From: Eubacteriaceae bacterium
GTDB taxonomy: Bacteria > Bacillota > Clostridia > Lachnospirales > Lachnospiraceae
Direction: 5' to 3'
NCBI GenBank assembly: GCA_902363805.1
Contig: CABJBF010000006.1
Span: 1 to 64,000, forward strand
DNA length: 64,000 nt
Made by a program: the position numbers and the translations under genes. The notes under the pieces are model-generated. The model ran no database searches. It saw nothing but the letters and a program-made list of their open reading frames with translations, and was not told where the DNA came from. Below, in pieces: positions 16,945-24,535 of this stretch (its first letter is position 1; every line of letters starts with the position of its first letter).

Positions 16945-17541
16945 TTACTGATATACAAAAATTATCTTATCAGATGTAAGGAAATTTATATCATATTCTA
17001 TCTTTATTTCTTTTGCATCTTTAGGTACTTCAAAAAATATCTTTCCTTTTGTTTTTCTTCCCTTTGAAAGAGTTGCATCTAAACTTTCCTGATCAAAATC
17101 ATAATATGATTTGCAATCATATCCATCTGCATAACACGAAAAATCACCTGTAGAAATGTATTCATTATCATCTGATATATTTTCAAATTCAAATGTAGCA
17201 TATATTATTTTGTTTCCCTTTGCCGGTTCTGAATATTCACTATAATCAGTAAATTCACCACAATCCAAAAAAGAGACTTTCAAACTTTTAGTTTCAACTA
17301 CATCACCTTTTGCAAACTCAGTCTGTACTGACTCTTCCTGTTTATCATTTTTAGAATTAGCATCGCCTTTATTTTCATCATTAGAATCTTTTTTGTCATC
17401 TGTCTGCGACACTTTTTTAGGATTTGAATCAGTTCCTGATTTATCTGAATCTTCTGAGTTTCCCCCTGCTGCTACAATTATAAGTACTACAATCACTATC
17501 GCTGCTATCCACCATTTTTTCTTCTTTTTCTCGCCTGCCAT
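16945..17541 (-). CDS. Membrane-anchored extracytoplasmic protein, DUF4352/DUF5067-like
   Basis: A 198-residue protein with a Lys-rich cytoplasmic start (MAGEKKKKKWW) and one TM helix (about residues 10-26). A low-complexity Asp/Ser/Lys/Asn linker (27-75) leads to a C-terminal beta-rich domain. The phrases KGDVVETKSLKVSFLDCGEF and KGNKIIYATFEFENISDDNEY are typical of the Ig-like DUF4352 or DUF5067 folds found in surface proteins of gut Firmicutes. Function is unknown. The start has an AGGA site. The gene follows the kinase gene on the same strand after a 367-bp gap. Confidence 0.65.
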   Translation of the reverse strand: MAGEKKKKKWWIAAIVIVVLIIVAAGGNSEDSDKSGTDSNPKKVSQTDDKKDSNDENKGDANSKNDKQEESVQTEFAKGDVVETKSLKVSFLDCGEFTDYSEYSEPAKGNKIIYATFEFENISDDNEYISTGDFSCYADGYDCKSYYDFDQESLDATLSKGRKTKGKIFFEVPKDAKEIKIEYDINFLTSDKIIFVYQ

Positions 17542-17760
17542 AATTTTCCTGGTATGATGTATTTAAATTTAAACACACCTATACTCTCCTCCTTCTAAAA
17601 TGTTATATTTAACCGGATTAATTTTTGAAATCAAAATTTATTTCGTAAATACTGAAAATATAATCAATAAACTTATGACTACTTTAAGTTTCTGAAATCA
17701 ATTTTTTTGCAAATCCGTGTCTAATTTACAACTATTTTATAAGATTTGTGGAAATATTTG

Positions 17761-17777
17761 GTATGCTGTCAGCATAC
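17761..17777. other. 17-bp perfect palindrome in the 17542-17908 gap
   Basis: GTATGCTG-t-CAGCATAC is a perfect inverted repeat. The 367-bp AT-rich gap between the kinase gene and the anchored-protein gene holds no other feature I can support. It may be an operator for the downstream gene or a weak hairpin after the kinase. Confidence 0.4.
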
Positions 17778-17908
17778 AATTATTAAATTGTAAATTTGCA
17801 TTAATTTATTAAATTTCGTGGATAGTTTTATATGTATATTTAATTGCAATTTGCAAACTAAGCAAACAAAACTAAGCTTAAAGTGACCTTACATTTATAA
17901 CTTACAAT

Positions 17909-18988
17909 TTATATAATTATCAATGCAACAACTATTAATAATACGAGAATTGTAACCGGATAAATTGCAAATCCAATCAATCTTATCAACATATTTTTTT
18001 CTTTTACAATCGGAAGTCTGTCTCTTATTCCTCTCCAATTAAAGTAAATTGCTACTGTAACTAATTCTGTTATCAGCATAATTATCCTGAACACTATATC
18101 TTCTTTTGTCTTAACAACCGGATTAGAACTACTTGACTCCATCGCCATTGCAAGACTAATCATACTTGCATATCCTGCCAATGCAATTAACATATTAGCA
18201 ATCTTTCCGCCTCTAAATCCAGGTGGTAAAAATGACTGTTTTATTTTTTCATCAGTTTCATTACACTGAAGACTAATTCTTTCGCCCAATTTATTATTTA
18301 ATGCCTGCTCTAACTTTTCTATATTTTTATACCTTTTTCCCGGGTCTATAGATGTACATTTATCTATTATTCTTTTAAGCCTCTTTGTTTCTTTATCAGG
18401 ATACTCATCAACCATAAGTATATTTTTCATTAGCATCCCTATAGAATAAATATCTGACCTGCAATCCGTCTGTGCAAAACCACACTGTTCAGGTGATGCA
18501 TATCCTTGTGTTCCCATTATTACTGTATCAACACTTTGATTTTCGTCATATTCCCTTGAAATGTTAAAATCTACAAGATATACGACATCATCATTTGAAA
18601 CCATAATATTTGTTGGTTTTATGTCTCTGTGAATAATAGGCGGATTCATATTATGTAACTGTTTTAAAATATTACACAACTGTTCCATGATTTTTTTTAC
18701 TGTTTCCACATCAGTTTTATTATATTTTTTGTCCAAAGTCAGTCCATGTATATATTCTTCTATAATAATAAGTTCTTTCTCATCTTCTATAATTTCATAT
18801 ACTTTTGGAATTCCTTTGATTTGCCTGTTTTTTAAGATTTTATATATTTCTATGTTATAATTTTTCAAAGTCTTTTTAATGTATATTCCATCGTTTACAG
18901 TATTTTTTACTAATTTCACATTTTCATGTTTTCCCATATCGGACAGTTCTTCGTAAATTGACAAAATATATTTTTCTCTGTTAGTCAT
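17909..18988 (-). CDS. Degenerate Ser/Thr protein kinase-like membrane protein
   Basis: A 359-residue protein. Residues about 20-235 are a eukaryotic-type kinase domain with the catalytic loop HRDIKPTNIM, the APE-like GYASPEQCG and DIYSIGMLM. The magnesium motif reads DFN instead of DFG, and the N-lobe has no clear glycine-rich loop (LVKNTVNDGIYIKKTL keeps a Lys). Two or three TM helices form the C-terminus (about 262-285, 295-315, 335-357). It lacks PASTA sensor domains. It is divergent from a small HTH regulator 87 bp away, and the two may form a signalling pair. Activity is uncertain. Confidence 0.8.
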   Translation of the reverse strand: MTNREKYILSIYEELSDMGKHENVKLVKNTVNDGIYIKKTLKNYNIEIYKILKNRQIKGIPKVYEIIEDEKELIIIEEYIHGLTLDKKYNKTDVETVKKIMEQLCNILKQLHNMNPPIIHRDIKPTNIMVSNDDVVYLVDFNISREYDENQSVDTVIMGTQGYASPEQCGFAQTDCRSDIYSIGMLMKNILMVDEYPDKETKRLKRIIDKCTSIDPGKRYKNIEKLEQALNNKLGERISLQCNETDEKIKQSFLPPGFRGGKIANMLIALAGYASMISLAMAMESSSSNPVVKTKEDIVFRIIMLITELVTVAIYFNWRGIRDRLPIVKEKNMLIRLIGFAIYPVTILVLLIVVALIII

Positions 18989-19075
18989 ATTGATTTCCCT
19001 TTACATTTTTAATAAACTGATGTAGTTAATATTATACACTATTTTTGATTATCACAAAAGAAAGGACGTTTTAAT

Positions 19076-19528
19076 TTGAACAAATCAGACATAAAAAATT
19101 TATCAGAGAAACCTACTGATGATCTTTTAAAGATATTAAAATCTGCTAACAATCAAAAGGATTTAAAATCATATATTTCATCAAATTTAGATGAAGAACT
19201 GAGCCTTGACGAATATTTGGGAAATAAACTTACTGAGAAAGGGATTTCTAAAAGCCAGGCAATTAAGAATTCAAATCTTGATAGAACTTATGGTTATGAG
19301 ATTTTTAAAGGTCAAAAGGTTATCGGACGTGAAAAACTAATCGCACTTTGCATTGGAATAGGTCTGAATCTTACTGAAACGCAGCGTGCTCTTACTATTG
19401 GCAAACAAAAAATCTTATATGCAAAGGATGCAAGAGATTCTATAATTATTTTTTCCATCAATAATAATTACTCAATCATGGAAACAAATGAATTATTGTT
19501 TGAAGAGAATTTTGAACCTATAAAATAA
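19076..19528 (+). CDS. Small HTH-like regulator paired with kinase
   Basis: A 150-residue protein starting with TTG behind an AAAGGA site. The segment GNKLTEKGISKSQAIKNSNLDRTYGYEIFKG, followed by REKLIALCIGIGLNLTETQRAL, reads as an XRE-like helix-turn-helix. It is divergent from the degenerate kinase gene, an arrangement that suggests the regulator may be a kinase target or controls both promoters in the 87-bp gap. No close functional assignment is possible. Confidence 0.65.
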   Translation: MNKSDIKNLSEKPTDDLLKILKSANNQKDLKSYISSNLDEELSLDEYLGNKLTEKGISKSQAIKNSNLDRTYGYEIFKGQKVIGREKLIALCIGIGLNLTETQRALTIGKQKILYAKDARDSIIIFSINNNYSIMETNELLFEENFEPIK

Positions 19529-19590
19529 TAGTTACAGAAACGGTTCTAAACTTTACTCAAGACCTGATAAATAGCGCAGAAAGCAATATA

Positions 19591-19633
19591 ATACACAAGA
19601 CTCCCAACCTGTTACGGCTGAGAGTCTTTGTGT
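19591..19633. terminator. Bidirectional terminator between regulator and cysK
   Basis: ACACAAGACTC and GAGTCTTTGTGT form a long stem with an interior containing CCCAACC. It serves the converging plus-strand regulator and minus-strand cysK. Confidence 0.8.
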
Positions 19634-19655
19634 TGTTATTATATATACATAATTC

Positions 19656-20585
19656 CTACTGGAATAATGGAGTTGAATAGTATCTATCACCACTATCAGG
19701 TAATAGAACTACAACATTCTTTCCTTTGTATTCAGGACGTTTTGCTACCTGAACTGCTGCATAAAGTGCTGCTCCTGATGAAATACCTACTAATACACCT
19801 TCTTTAGCTGCAATTTTCTTTCCATATTCAAATGCAACTTCATTTGGTACTGCAATAATTTCATCATATACTTTTGTATTCAATGTGTTTGGTACAAATC
19901 CTGCTCCAATACCCTGAATCTTATGTGGTCCTGATTCACCTTTAGATAAAACAGGTGATGTTTCCGGTTCTACAGCTACTATCTTAACGTTAGGGTTCTG
20001 TTTCTTTAAATATTCGCCTACACCTGTAATTGTTCCACCTGTACCTACACCTGCAACAAATACATCTACGTTTCCATCTGTGTCTTCCCAGATTTCAGGT
20101 CCTGTTGTTTTTCTATGTGCTTCAGGGTTAGCCTGATTTTCAAACTGTGCCGGAATAAAGCTGTTTTCGATTTCTTCTGCTAATTCATTTGCCTTAGCTA
20201 TAGCACCTTTCATTCCTTTAGCGCCATCTGTAAGAACAATTTCAGCTCCATATGCTTTAATTATATTACGTCTTTCAATACTCATTGTCTCAGGCATTAC
20301 GATAATGCTCTTATATCCTTTAGTTGTTGCAATTGCAGCTAAACCGATACCTGTATTACCTGATGTTGGTTCAATAATTGTTGAACCTTGTTTTAATTTT
20401 CCTGTACGTTCAGCGTCTTCAATCATTTCTTTTGCAATTCTATCCTTTACGCTTCCTGCCGGATTGAAGTATTCAAGTTTTGCTAAAATCTTTGCTTCAA
20501 CACCTTCAGTTTCTTCAATCTGTGTAAATTCAACTAATGGTGTATTTCCAACTAATTCTAAAGTTCCCTTATATATCTTTCCCAT
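19656..20585 (-). CDS. cysK: Cysteine synthase A (O-acetylserine sulfhydrylase)
   Basis: CysK makes cysteine from O-acetylserine and sulfide with pyridoxal phosphate. The 309 residues include the PLP lysine Lys47 in [11 protein letters not shown], the substrate loop [12 protein letters not shown] near residue 72, the PLP phosphate-binding [10 protein letters not shown] near residue 180 and [10 protein letters not shown] near the end. Start and GGATT ribosome site are clear. It lies downstream of metY on the same strand but separated by 230 bp that hold a dispersed repeat and two copies of a 14-bp direct repeat in the likely leader. Confidence 0.96.
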   Translation of the reverse strand: MGKIYKGTLELVGNTPLVEFTQIEETEGVEAKILAKLEYFNPAGSVKDRIAKEMIEDAERTGKLKQGSTIIEPTSGNTGIGLAAIATTKGYKSIIVMPETMSIERRNIIKAYGAEIVLTDGAKGMKGAIAKANELAEEIENSFIPAQFENQANPEAHRKTTGPEIWEDTDGNVDVFVAGVGTGGTITGVGEYLKKQNPNVKIVAVEPETSPVLSKGESGPHKIQGIGAGFVPNTLNTKVYDEIIAVPNEVAFEYGKKIAAKEGVLVGISSGAALYAAVQVAKRPEYKGKNVVVLLPDSGDRYYSTPLFQ

Positions 20586-20605
20586 AATAATCCTTCTTTC
20601 TTTTC

Positions 20606-20657
20606 TTGCGGGTTCCGTTGTCTTTTTACGCTTAATGCGGGTTTTGCGGGTTCCGTT
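20606..20657 (-). repeat. 14-bp direct repeat in cysK leader
   Basis: TTGCGGGTTCCGTT (plus strand) occurs at 20606-20619 and 20644-20657, with a third partial copy (ATGCGGGTTT) between. The G/C content stands out against the surrounding AT-rich leader. Confidence 0.7.
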
Positions 20658-20722
20658 TTATTTTTATTACAAATTTTATTATACTACAATATTTTTCAAT
20701 TCATATATTATATTATATATAT

Positions 20723-20791
20723 TGGTATCAAAATTCTCCAACTTTGATGCCTCCGGATTGTTCCGTGCTACGCACTCCCACAATTCTACCC
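20723..20791 (-). repeat. Dispersed hairpin repeat, copy A
   Basis: On the minus strand this reads GGGTAGAATTGTGGGAGTGC, then a stretch including ACAATCCGGAGGCATCAAAG and TTTTGATACC. It aligns over about 68 bp with 62686-62753 and over its last 36 bp with 60505-60540. The ATCAAA/TTTTGAT arms form a small hairpin. Confidence 0.65.
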
Positions 20792-20815
20792 AATATTTGC
20801 ATATCGCGGGTATCA

Positions 20816-22123
20816 TTATTTCACTGCTTTAAATGCTTCTTCTAAATCTTCAATAATATCATCAATATTTTCTGTACCGATTGATAATCTGATTGTGTTT
20901 GGTTTGATTCCTGAACCTAAAAGTTCTTCTTCTGTCATTTGTGAATGAGTTGTTGATGCAGGATGAATAACTAATGATTTAACATCTGCTACATTTGCCA
21001 ACAATGAGAATAATTCAAGATTATCAATGAAATCTTTTGCCTTCTGTGCATCACCTTTAATTTCAAATGTAAAGATTGAGCCACCACCATTAGGGAAGTA
21101 TTTCTTATAAAGTGCCTGCTGTTCAGGGTCCTTTGATACTGATGGATGATTTACATTTTCAACCTGTGGATGATTATTCAAATATTCTACAACCTTTAAT
21201 GCATTCTGAACATGTCTTTCAACTCTAAGTGATAATGTTTCTAATCCCTGTAAGAAAATAAATGCATGAAATGGTGAAATTGTTGCACCTGTATCACGAA
21301 GTAAAATAGCTCTGATTTTTGTTACAAATGCTGCAGGTCCTACTGCCTTTGTAAAGCTTACACCATGATAACTTGGATTTGGTTCAACTAATGAAGCAAA
21401 CTTTCCTGATGCTTCCCAATCAAATTTACCGCTATCAACGATTACACCACCGATTGTTGTTCCATGTCCGCCGATGAATTTTGTTGCTGAATGAACAACG
21501 ATGTCTGCACCATATTCAATTGGTCTTACAAGATATGGTGTTGCAAATGTATTATCGATTACTAATGGAATCTTATGTGCATGTGCAATATTTGCAATCT
21601 TTTCAATATCTACTACGTCTGAATTTGGATTTCCAAGTGTTTCAATAAATACAGCTTTTGTGTTTTCCTTAATTGCTGATTCAATTTCTTCATAATTAAA
21701 TGGATCAACAAATGTTGTTGTAATTCCGTATGATGGAAGTGTGTGTGCTAAAAGGTTGTATGTACCACCATAAATGTTCTTTGCTGCAACGATGTGATCA
21801 CCGTTCTGTGCAAGGTTTTCAATTGTATATGAAATTGCTGCTGAACCTGATGCAACTGCTAATGCTGCTACACCACCTTCAAGTGCTGCAATTCTCTGTT
21901 CAAAAACATCTTCTGTAGGATTTGTAAGTCTGCCGTAAATATTTCCTGCATCTGTTAATCCAAATCTTGCTGCTGCATGGTCGCAATTTTTAAATACATA
22001 TGATGATGTCTGATAAATTGGAACTGCTCTTGCATCTGTAACCGGATCCGGATTTTCCTGTCCTACGTGTAACTGTAATGTTTCAAATTTTAAATTTCTT
22101 TCTGCTCTTGTTTTCTTTGCCAT
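20816..22123 (-). CDS. metY: O-acetylhomoserine sulfhydrylase
   Basis: A 435-residue PLP enzyme of the Cys/Met metabolism family that joins O-acetylhomoserine and sulfide to homocysteine. Signatures are TLQLHVGQENPDP, PIYQTSSYVFKN, NIYGRLTNPTEDVFEQR and the PLP lysine Lys215 in HSATKFIGGHG. The length and LFSLLANVADVKSLVIHPASTTHSQM block fit MetY rather than cystathionine enzymes. Its leader carries a 20-codon peptide ending in three Cys codons, and the promoter has an Rrf2-type 13-mer plus TTTTCATAGTA repeats. Cysteine-responsive control at two levels is likely. Confidence 0.95.
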   Translation of the reverse strand: MAKKTRAERNLKFETLQLHVGQENPDPVTDARAVPIYQTSSYVFKNCDHAAARFGLTDAGNIYGRLTNPTEDVFEQRIAALEGGVAALAVASGSAAISYTIENLAQNGDHIVAAKNIYGGTYNLLAHTLPSYGITTTFVDPFNYEEIESAIKENTKAVFIETLGNPNSDVVDIEKIANIAHAHKIPLVIDNTFATPYLVRPIEYGADIVVHSATKFIGGHGTTIGGVIVDSGKFDWEASGKFASLVEPNPSYHGVSFTKAVGPAAFVTKIRAILLRDTGATISPFHAFIFLQGLETLSLRVERHVQNALKVVEYLNNHPQVENVNHPSVSKDPEQQALYKKYFPNGGGSIFTFEIKGDAQKAKDFIDNLELFSLLANVADVKSLVIHPASTTHSQMTEEELLGSGIKPNTIRLSIGTENIDDIIEDLEEAFKAVK

Positions 22124-22190
22124 AATGTTTACTCCTTATCTTTCCTCAAGTATTAATTATGTATACTACTTTCCAAATAATTTTCTTAAC

Positions 22191-22253
22191 TTAACAACAA
22201 CACATTCGATCATCTTTTGGAATATAATATGTTTCTTGTACAAAACTTACCAT
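22191..22253 (-). CDS. Polycysteine leader peptide upstream of metY
   Basis: A 20-codon open frame in the metY leader: MVSFVQETYYIPKDDRMCCC, then TAA. The ATG at 22253 has a GAGGA ribosome site six bases upstream, and the frame lies between a consensus promoter (22319-22347) and metY, with 67 bases from its stop to the metY start. Three consecutive TGT codons immediately before the stop are what a cysteine-sensing attenuator would use: ribosomes would stall there when charged tRNA-Cys is scarce. No intrinsic terminator is visible downstream. A 7-bp pairing (TTCCAAA in the frame with TTTGGAA after it) could provide the switch. Confidence 0.75.
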   Translation of the reverse strand: MVSFVQETYYIPKDDRMCCC

Positions 22254-22272
22254 GTTTTATCCTCGCTTTCAA

Positions 22273-22341
22273 TTTCATAGTTTTCATAGTAGAATGCTAT
22301 GATTTATCAACTGATGCTATAATATCCTACTTTTCATAGTA
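22273..22341. promoter_or_regulatory. TTTTCATAGTA repeats at metY promoter
   Basis: TTTTCATAGTA occurs exactly at 22281-22291 and 22331-22341, with TTTCATAG at 22273-22280. The 22331 copy fills the -10/-35 spacer; the others lie just after the start of transcription. It looks like a repressor site distinct from the Rrf2-type 13-mer. Confidence 0.6.
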
Positions 22342-22357
22342 TGTCAATAGGAATTAA
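22319..22357 (-). promoter_or_regulatory. metY promoter with IscR/CymR-like operator
   Basis: Minus-strand TTGACA (22347-22342), 17 bp, TATTAT (22324-22319). CAATAGGAATTAA (22345-22357, plus strand) overlaps the -35 box. The same 13-mer is present at the nifS and iscR promoters, and its GGAATT core resembles the CymR-type consensus of Rrf2 regulators. Confidence 0.75.
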
Positions 22358-22391
22358 GGATTTTTTTTAAATTCTTTTTATATAAAATTAA

Positions 22392-22511
22392 TTACGGATG
22401 ACTCTCAAATTTTGAAAATCATCCGTAATTATACTTTTTCATTTTAAATTTTATTCATTTTGCTATAAATTTTTACGGATAACTCTGCGATACGCACTAT
22501 GTTTCCGTAAT
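22392..22511. terminator. Two related hairpins after the mnmA operon
   Basis: ATTACGGATGA / TCATCCGTAAT (about 22392-22431) and TTACGGA / TCCGTAA (about 22473-22509) are two stem-loops sharing the TTACGGA arm. They lie between the end of the 74-residue protein gene and the metY promoter and probably terminate the mnmA operon. The first is followed on the plus strand by ACTTTTTC. Confidence 0.6.
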
Positions 22512-22524
22512 ATTCCACTATCGC

Positions 22525-22749
22525 TTACTCATCAATTGCATCTGTATTTGGAATGTCTACACATTCAGGATTCTTTACTGTTCCTTTTGCCCATGCGCTT
22601 CCAACATCACAACGGCCATGATGATGAACTTCTCTCACTTCACCATCTTTTACACCATCAGATACATTTAAATTAATTCTGCTTGTCCCTGCTGCTACTT
22701 TTCCATCTAACATATTAATAATATTTTCAATATCTTTTTCGCTTGCCAT
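22525..22749 (-). CDS. Small conserved-looking His/Cys protein
   Basis: A 74-residue soluble protein of unknown function. The ATG at 22749 follows GGAGG with seven-base spacing, so the frame's earlier TTG is discarded. Its N-terminus is a short acidic helix (SEKDIENIINMLDGK). The middle has VREVHHHGRCDVGSAWAKG, with three His and a Cys in five residues, and a second Cys (NPECVDIP) follows. That cluster could bind a metal or Fe-S cofactor. It lies 30 bp after mnmA, so it is probably co-expressed with tRNA-thiolation genes. Confidence 0.7.
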   Translation of the reverse strand: MASEKDIENIINMLDGKVAAGTSRINLNVSDGVKDGEVREVHHHGRCDVGSAWAKGTVKNPECVDIPNTDAIDE

Positions 22750-22779
22750 ATTTTTTTCCTCCAAATAAAATCTTTCACT

Positions 22780-23853
22780 TTATTTAATTACTCCACCGCA
22801 ATACACATAGTCATCCATATAAAATACTGCTGCCTGTCCCGGCGTTACAGCTCTTTGCGGCTCATCAAATGTGCATTTAATTGTATTTTGATCTATTGCT
22901 TCAACAACACATGATGCTCCTTTATGTGAGTATCTGATTTTTCCTACAAGTCTCACCGGTTCATTAATTGATTCAACTGCCATATAATTTACATTTTCAA
23001 CAATTACTTCTTTTGTAAATAATGCATCATTTTCACATAAAACAATTTCATTTGTATCAGCTTTAATTTCTTTTACAAACATTGGTTTTCCAAATGTTAC
23101 ACCAAGTCCTTTTCTCTGTCCTATGGTATAATGCGTTATTCCTTTATGTTTACCTACAACTTCGCCATCTTCTAATATAAAATTCCCAGGCATACATTTA
23201 GTATCTGACTCTTCTTCTATAAACGAAGCATAATCATGGTCCGGCACAAAGCAAATATCCTGGCTGTCAGGTTTGCTTGCCACTTCCAAACCAACCTTCT
23301 CTGCTATTTTTCTAATTTCATCTTTTGTGTATTCTCCTACAGGCATTAACGTATGAGCTAACTGTTCTTGAGTTAAATTGTATAAAGCATATGTCTGGTC
23401 TTTTTCGACTGTTACTGAATTTCTGATTGTATATCTGCCATTTTCCAATTTTATAATTCTTGCATAATGACCTGTTGCGATATAATCTGCCCCTATTTCC
23501 ATGGAGCGCTTTAAAAGCGACTCCCACTTTACATAACGGTTGCAGGCAATACATGGATTTGGTGTTCTTCCATGCAAATATTCATCTACAAAATAATCTA
23601 TAACATACTTTTTAAAATCAGTTTTAAAATTCATTACATAATATGGAATATCAAGTCTGAAAGCTACCCTTCTTGCATCATCAACTGCTGACCAGCCACA
23701 ACATCCACCTTCATGTTCCATTGTTATATTATCTTCATCCTGCCATATCTGCATTGTTGCTCCCATAACATCATATCCCTGCTCTTTAAGCAAATATGCT
23801 GCCACCGATGAATCAACACCGCCAGACATACCAACGACTACTTTTTCTGCCAT
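22780..23853 (-). CDS. mnmA: tRNA-specific 2-thiouridylase MnmA
   Basis: MnmA inserts sulfur at wobble uridine 34 of tRNA Lys, Glu and Gln, using ATP and sulfur relayed from a cysteine desulfurase. The 357 residues have the PP-loop VVGMSGGVDSSVAAYLL, the catalytic-cysteine segment TPNPCIACNRYVK, the second cysteine in SKPDSQDICFVPDHDY and the C-terminal beta-barrel ending FYMDDYVYCGGVI. It follows nifS and nifU on the same strand, from which a terminator hairpin separates it, and precedes the small His/Cys protein. nifS is the likely sulfur donor. Confidence 0.96.
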   Translation of the reverse strand: MAEKVVVGMSGGVDSSVAAYLLKEQGYDVMGATMQIWQDEDNITMEHEGGCCGWSAVDDARRVAFRLDIPYYVMNFKTDFKKYVIDYFVDEYLHGRTPNPCIACNRYVKWESLLKRSMEIGADYIATGHYARIIKLENGRYTIRNSVTVEKDQTYALYNLTQEQLAHTLMPVGEYTKDEIRKIAEKVGLEVASKPDSQDICFVPDHDYASFIEEESDTKCMPGNFILEDGEVVGKHKGITHYTIGQRKGLGVTFGKPMFVKEIKADTNEIVLCENDALFTKEVIVENVNYMAVESINEPVRLVGKIRYSHKGASCVVEAIDQNTIKCTFDEPQRAVTPGQAAVFYMDDYVYCGGVIK

Positions 23854-23950
23854 AAAACTCTTATCGTTCCTTTCATTTTAAAATTACAAAAATTTTATTT
23901 TTCTTTTTTAGATATACTTTTTATATCCACATCATTTTATCATTATAAAT

Positions 23951-24031
23951 GAAAAAAAGCGAGAGGTTAGTGAAGCAAACTATAAAGTTAACATCTTTTA
24001 ACAATTATAATTTACAAAAACCTCTCACTTT
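23951..24031 (-). terminator. Terminator after nifU
   Basis: AAGCGAGAGGTT (from 23957) pairs with AACCTCTCACTT (to 24030) around a ~50-base AT-rich interior. The minus strand continues TTTTTTTC. Confidence 0.8.
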
Positions 24032-24066
24032 TATAAATCCCAGGGTCCTATTTCAATTTTTGTAGT

Positions 24067-24504
24067 TTAATATTCTTCTTCCTCTTCTTTTTCACTAATG
24101 TCATTAACCGGCTTTTCAAGACCTTCAATCTTAATATTATGCTTTTCTGCATAATCCCATAATGCTGCGTGAATTGCCTCTTCTGCTAACAATGAACAAT
24201 GTACTTTTACAGGTGGAAGTCCGTCTAATGCTTCCATAACTGCTTTGTTTGTTACCTCCAAAGCCTGCTGTATTGTTTTTCCTTTTACAAGCTCAGTTGC
24301 CATACTACTAGTTGCAACTGCTGCTCCACATCCAAATGTCTTAAACTTAACATCCTGAATTATTCCATTATCATCAATATCTAAATACATTCTCATGATA
24401 TCGCCACATTTAGCATTTCCAACTGTACCAACACCACTTGCGTTTTCTATTTCGCCGACGTTTCTTGGATTCATAAAATGATCCATAACTTTTTCACTGT
24501 ACAT
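24067..24504 (-). CDS. nifU: Fe-S cluster scaffold protein NifU/IscU type
   Basis: A 145-residue scaffold on which Fe-S clusters are built from iron and NifS-derived sulfur. The three ligand cysteines of the NifU N-domain are present: GNAKCGDIMRMY, FKTFGCGAAVATSSM and VHCSLLAEEAIHAAL. The Asp of AKCGD, which controls cluster release, is also kept. A Glu-rich tail (EKEEEEEY) ends the chain, and the C-terminal Nfu domain of full NifU is absent. It is 31 bp downstream of nifS, so the two form an operon. Confidence 0.95.
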   Translation of the reverse strand: MYSEKVMDHFMNPRNVGEIENASGVGTVGNAKCGDIMRMYLDIDDNGIIQDVKFKTFGCGAAVATSSMATELVKGKTIQQALEVTNKAVMEALDGLPPVKVHCSLLAEEAIHAALWDYAEKHNIKIEGLEKPVNDISEKEEEEEY

Positions 24505-24535
24505 AGTTTATCCTCCTTCTTTGAAATTTAAAATA

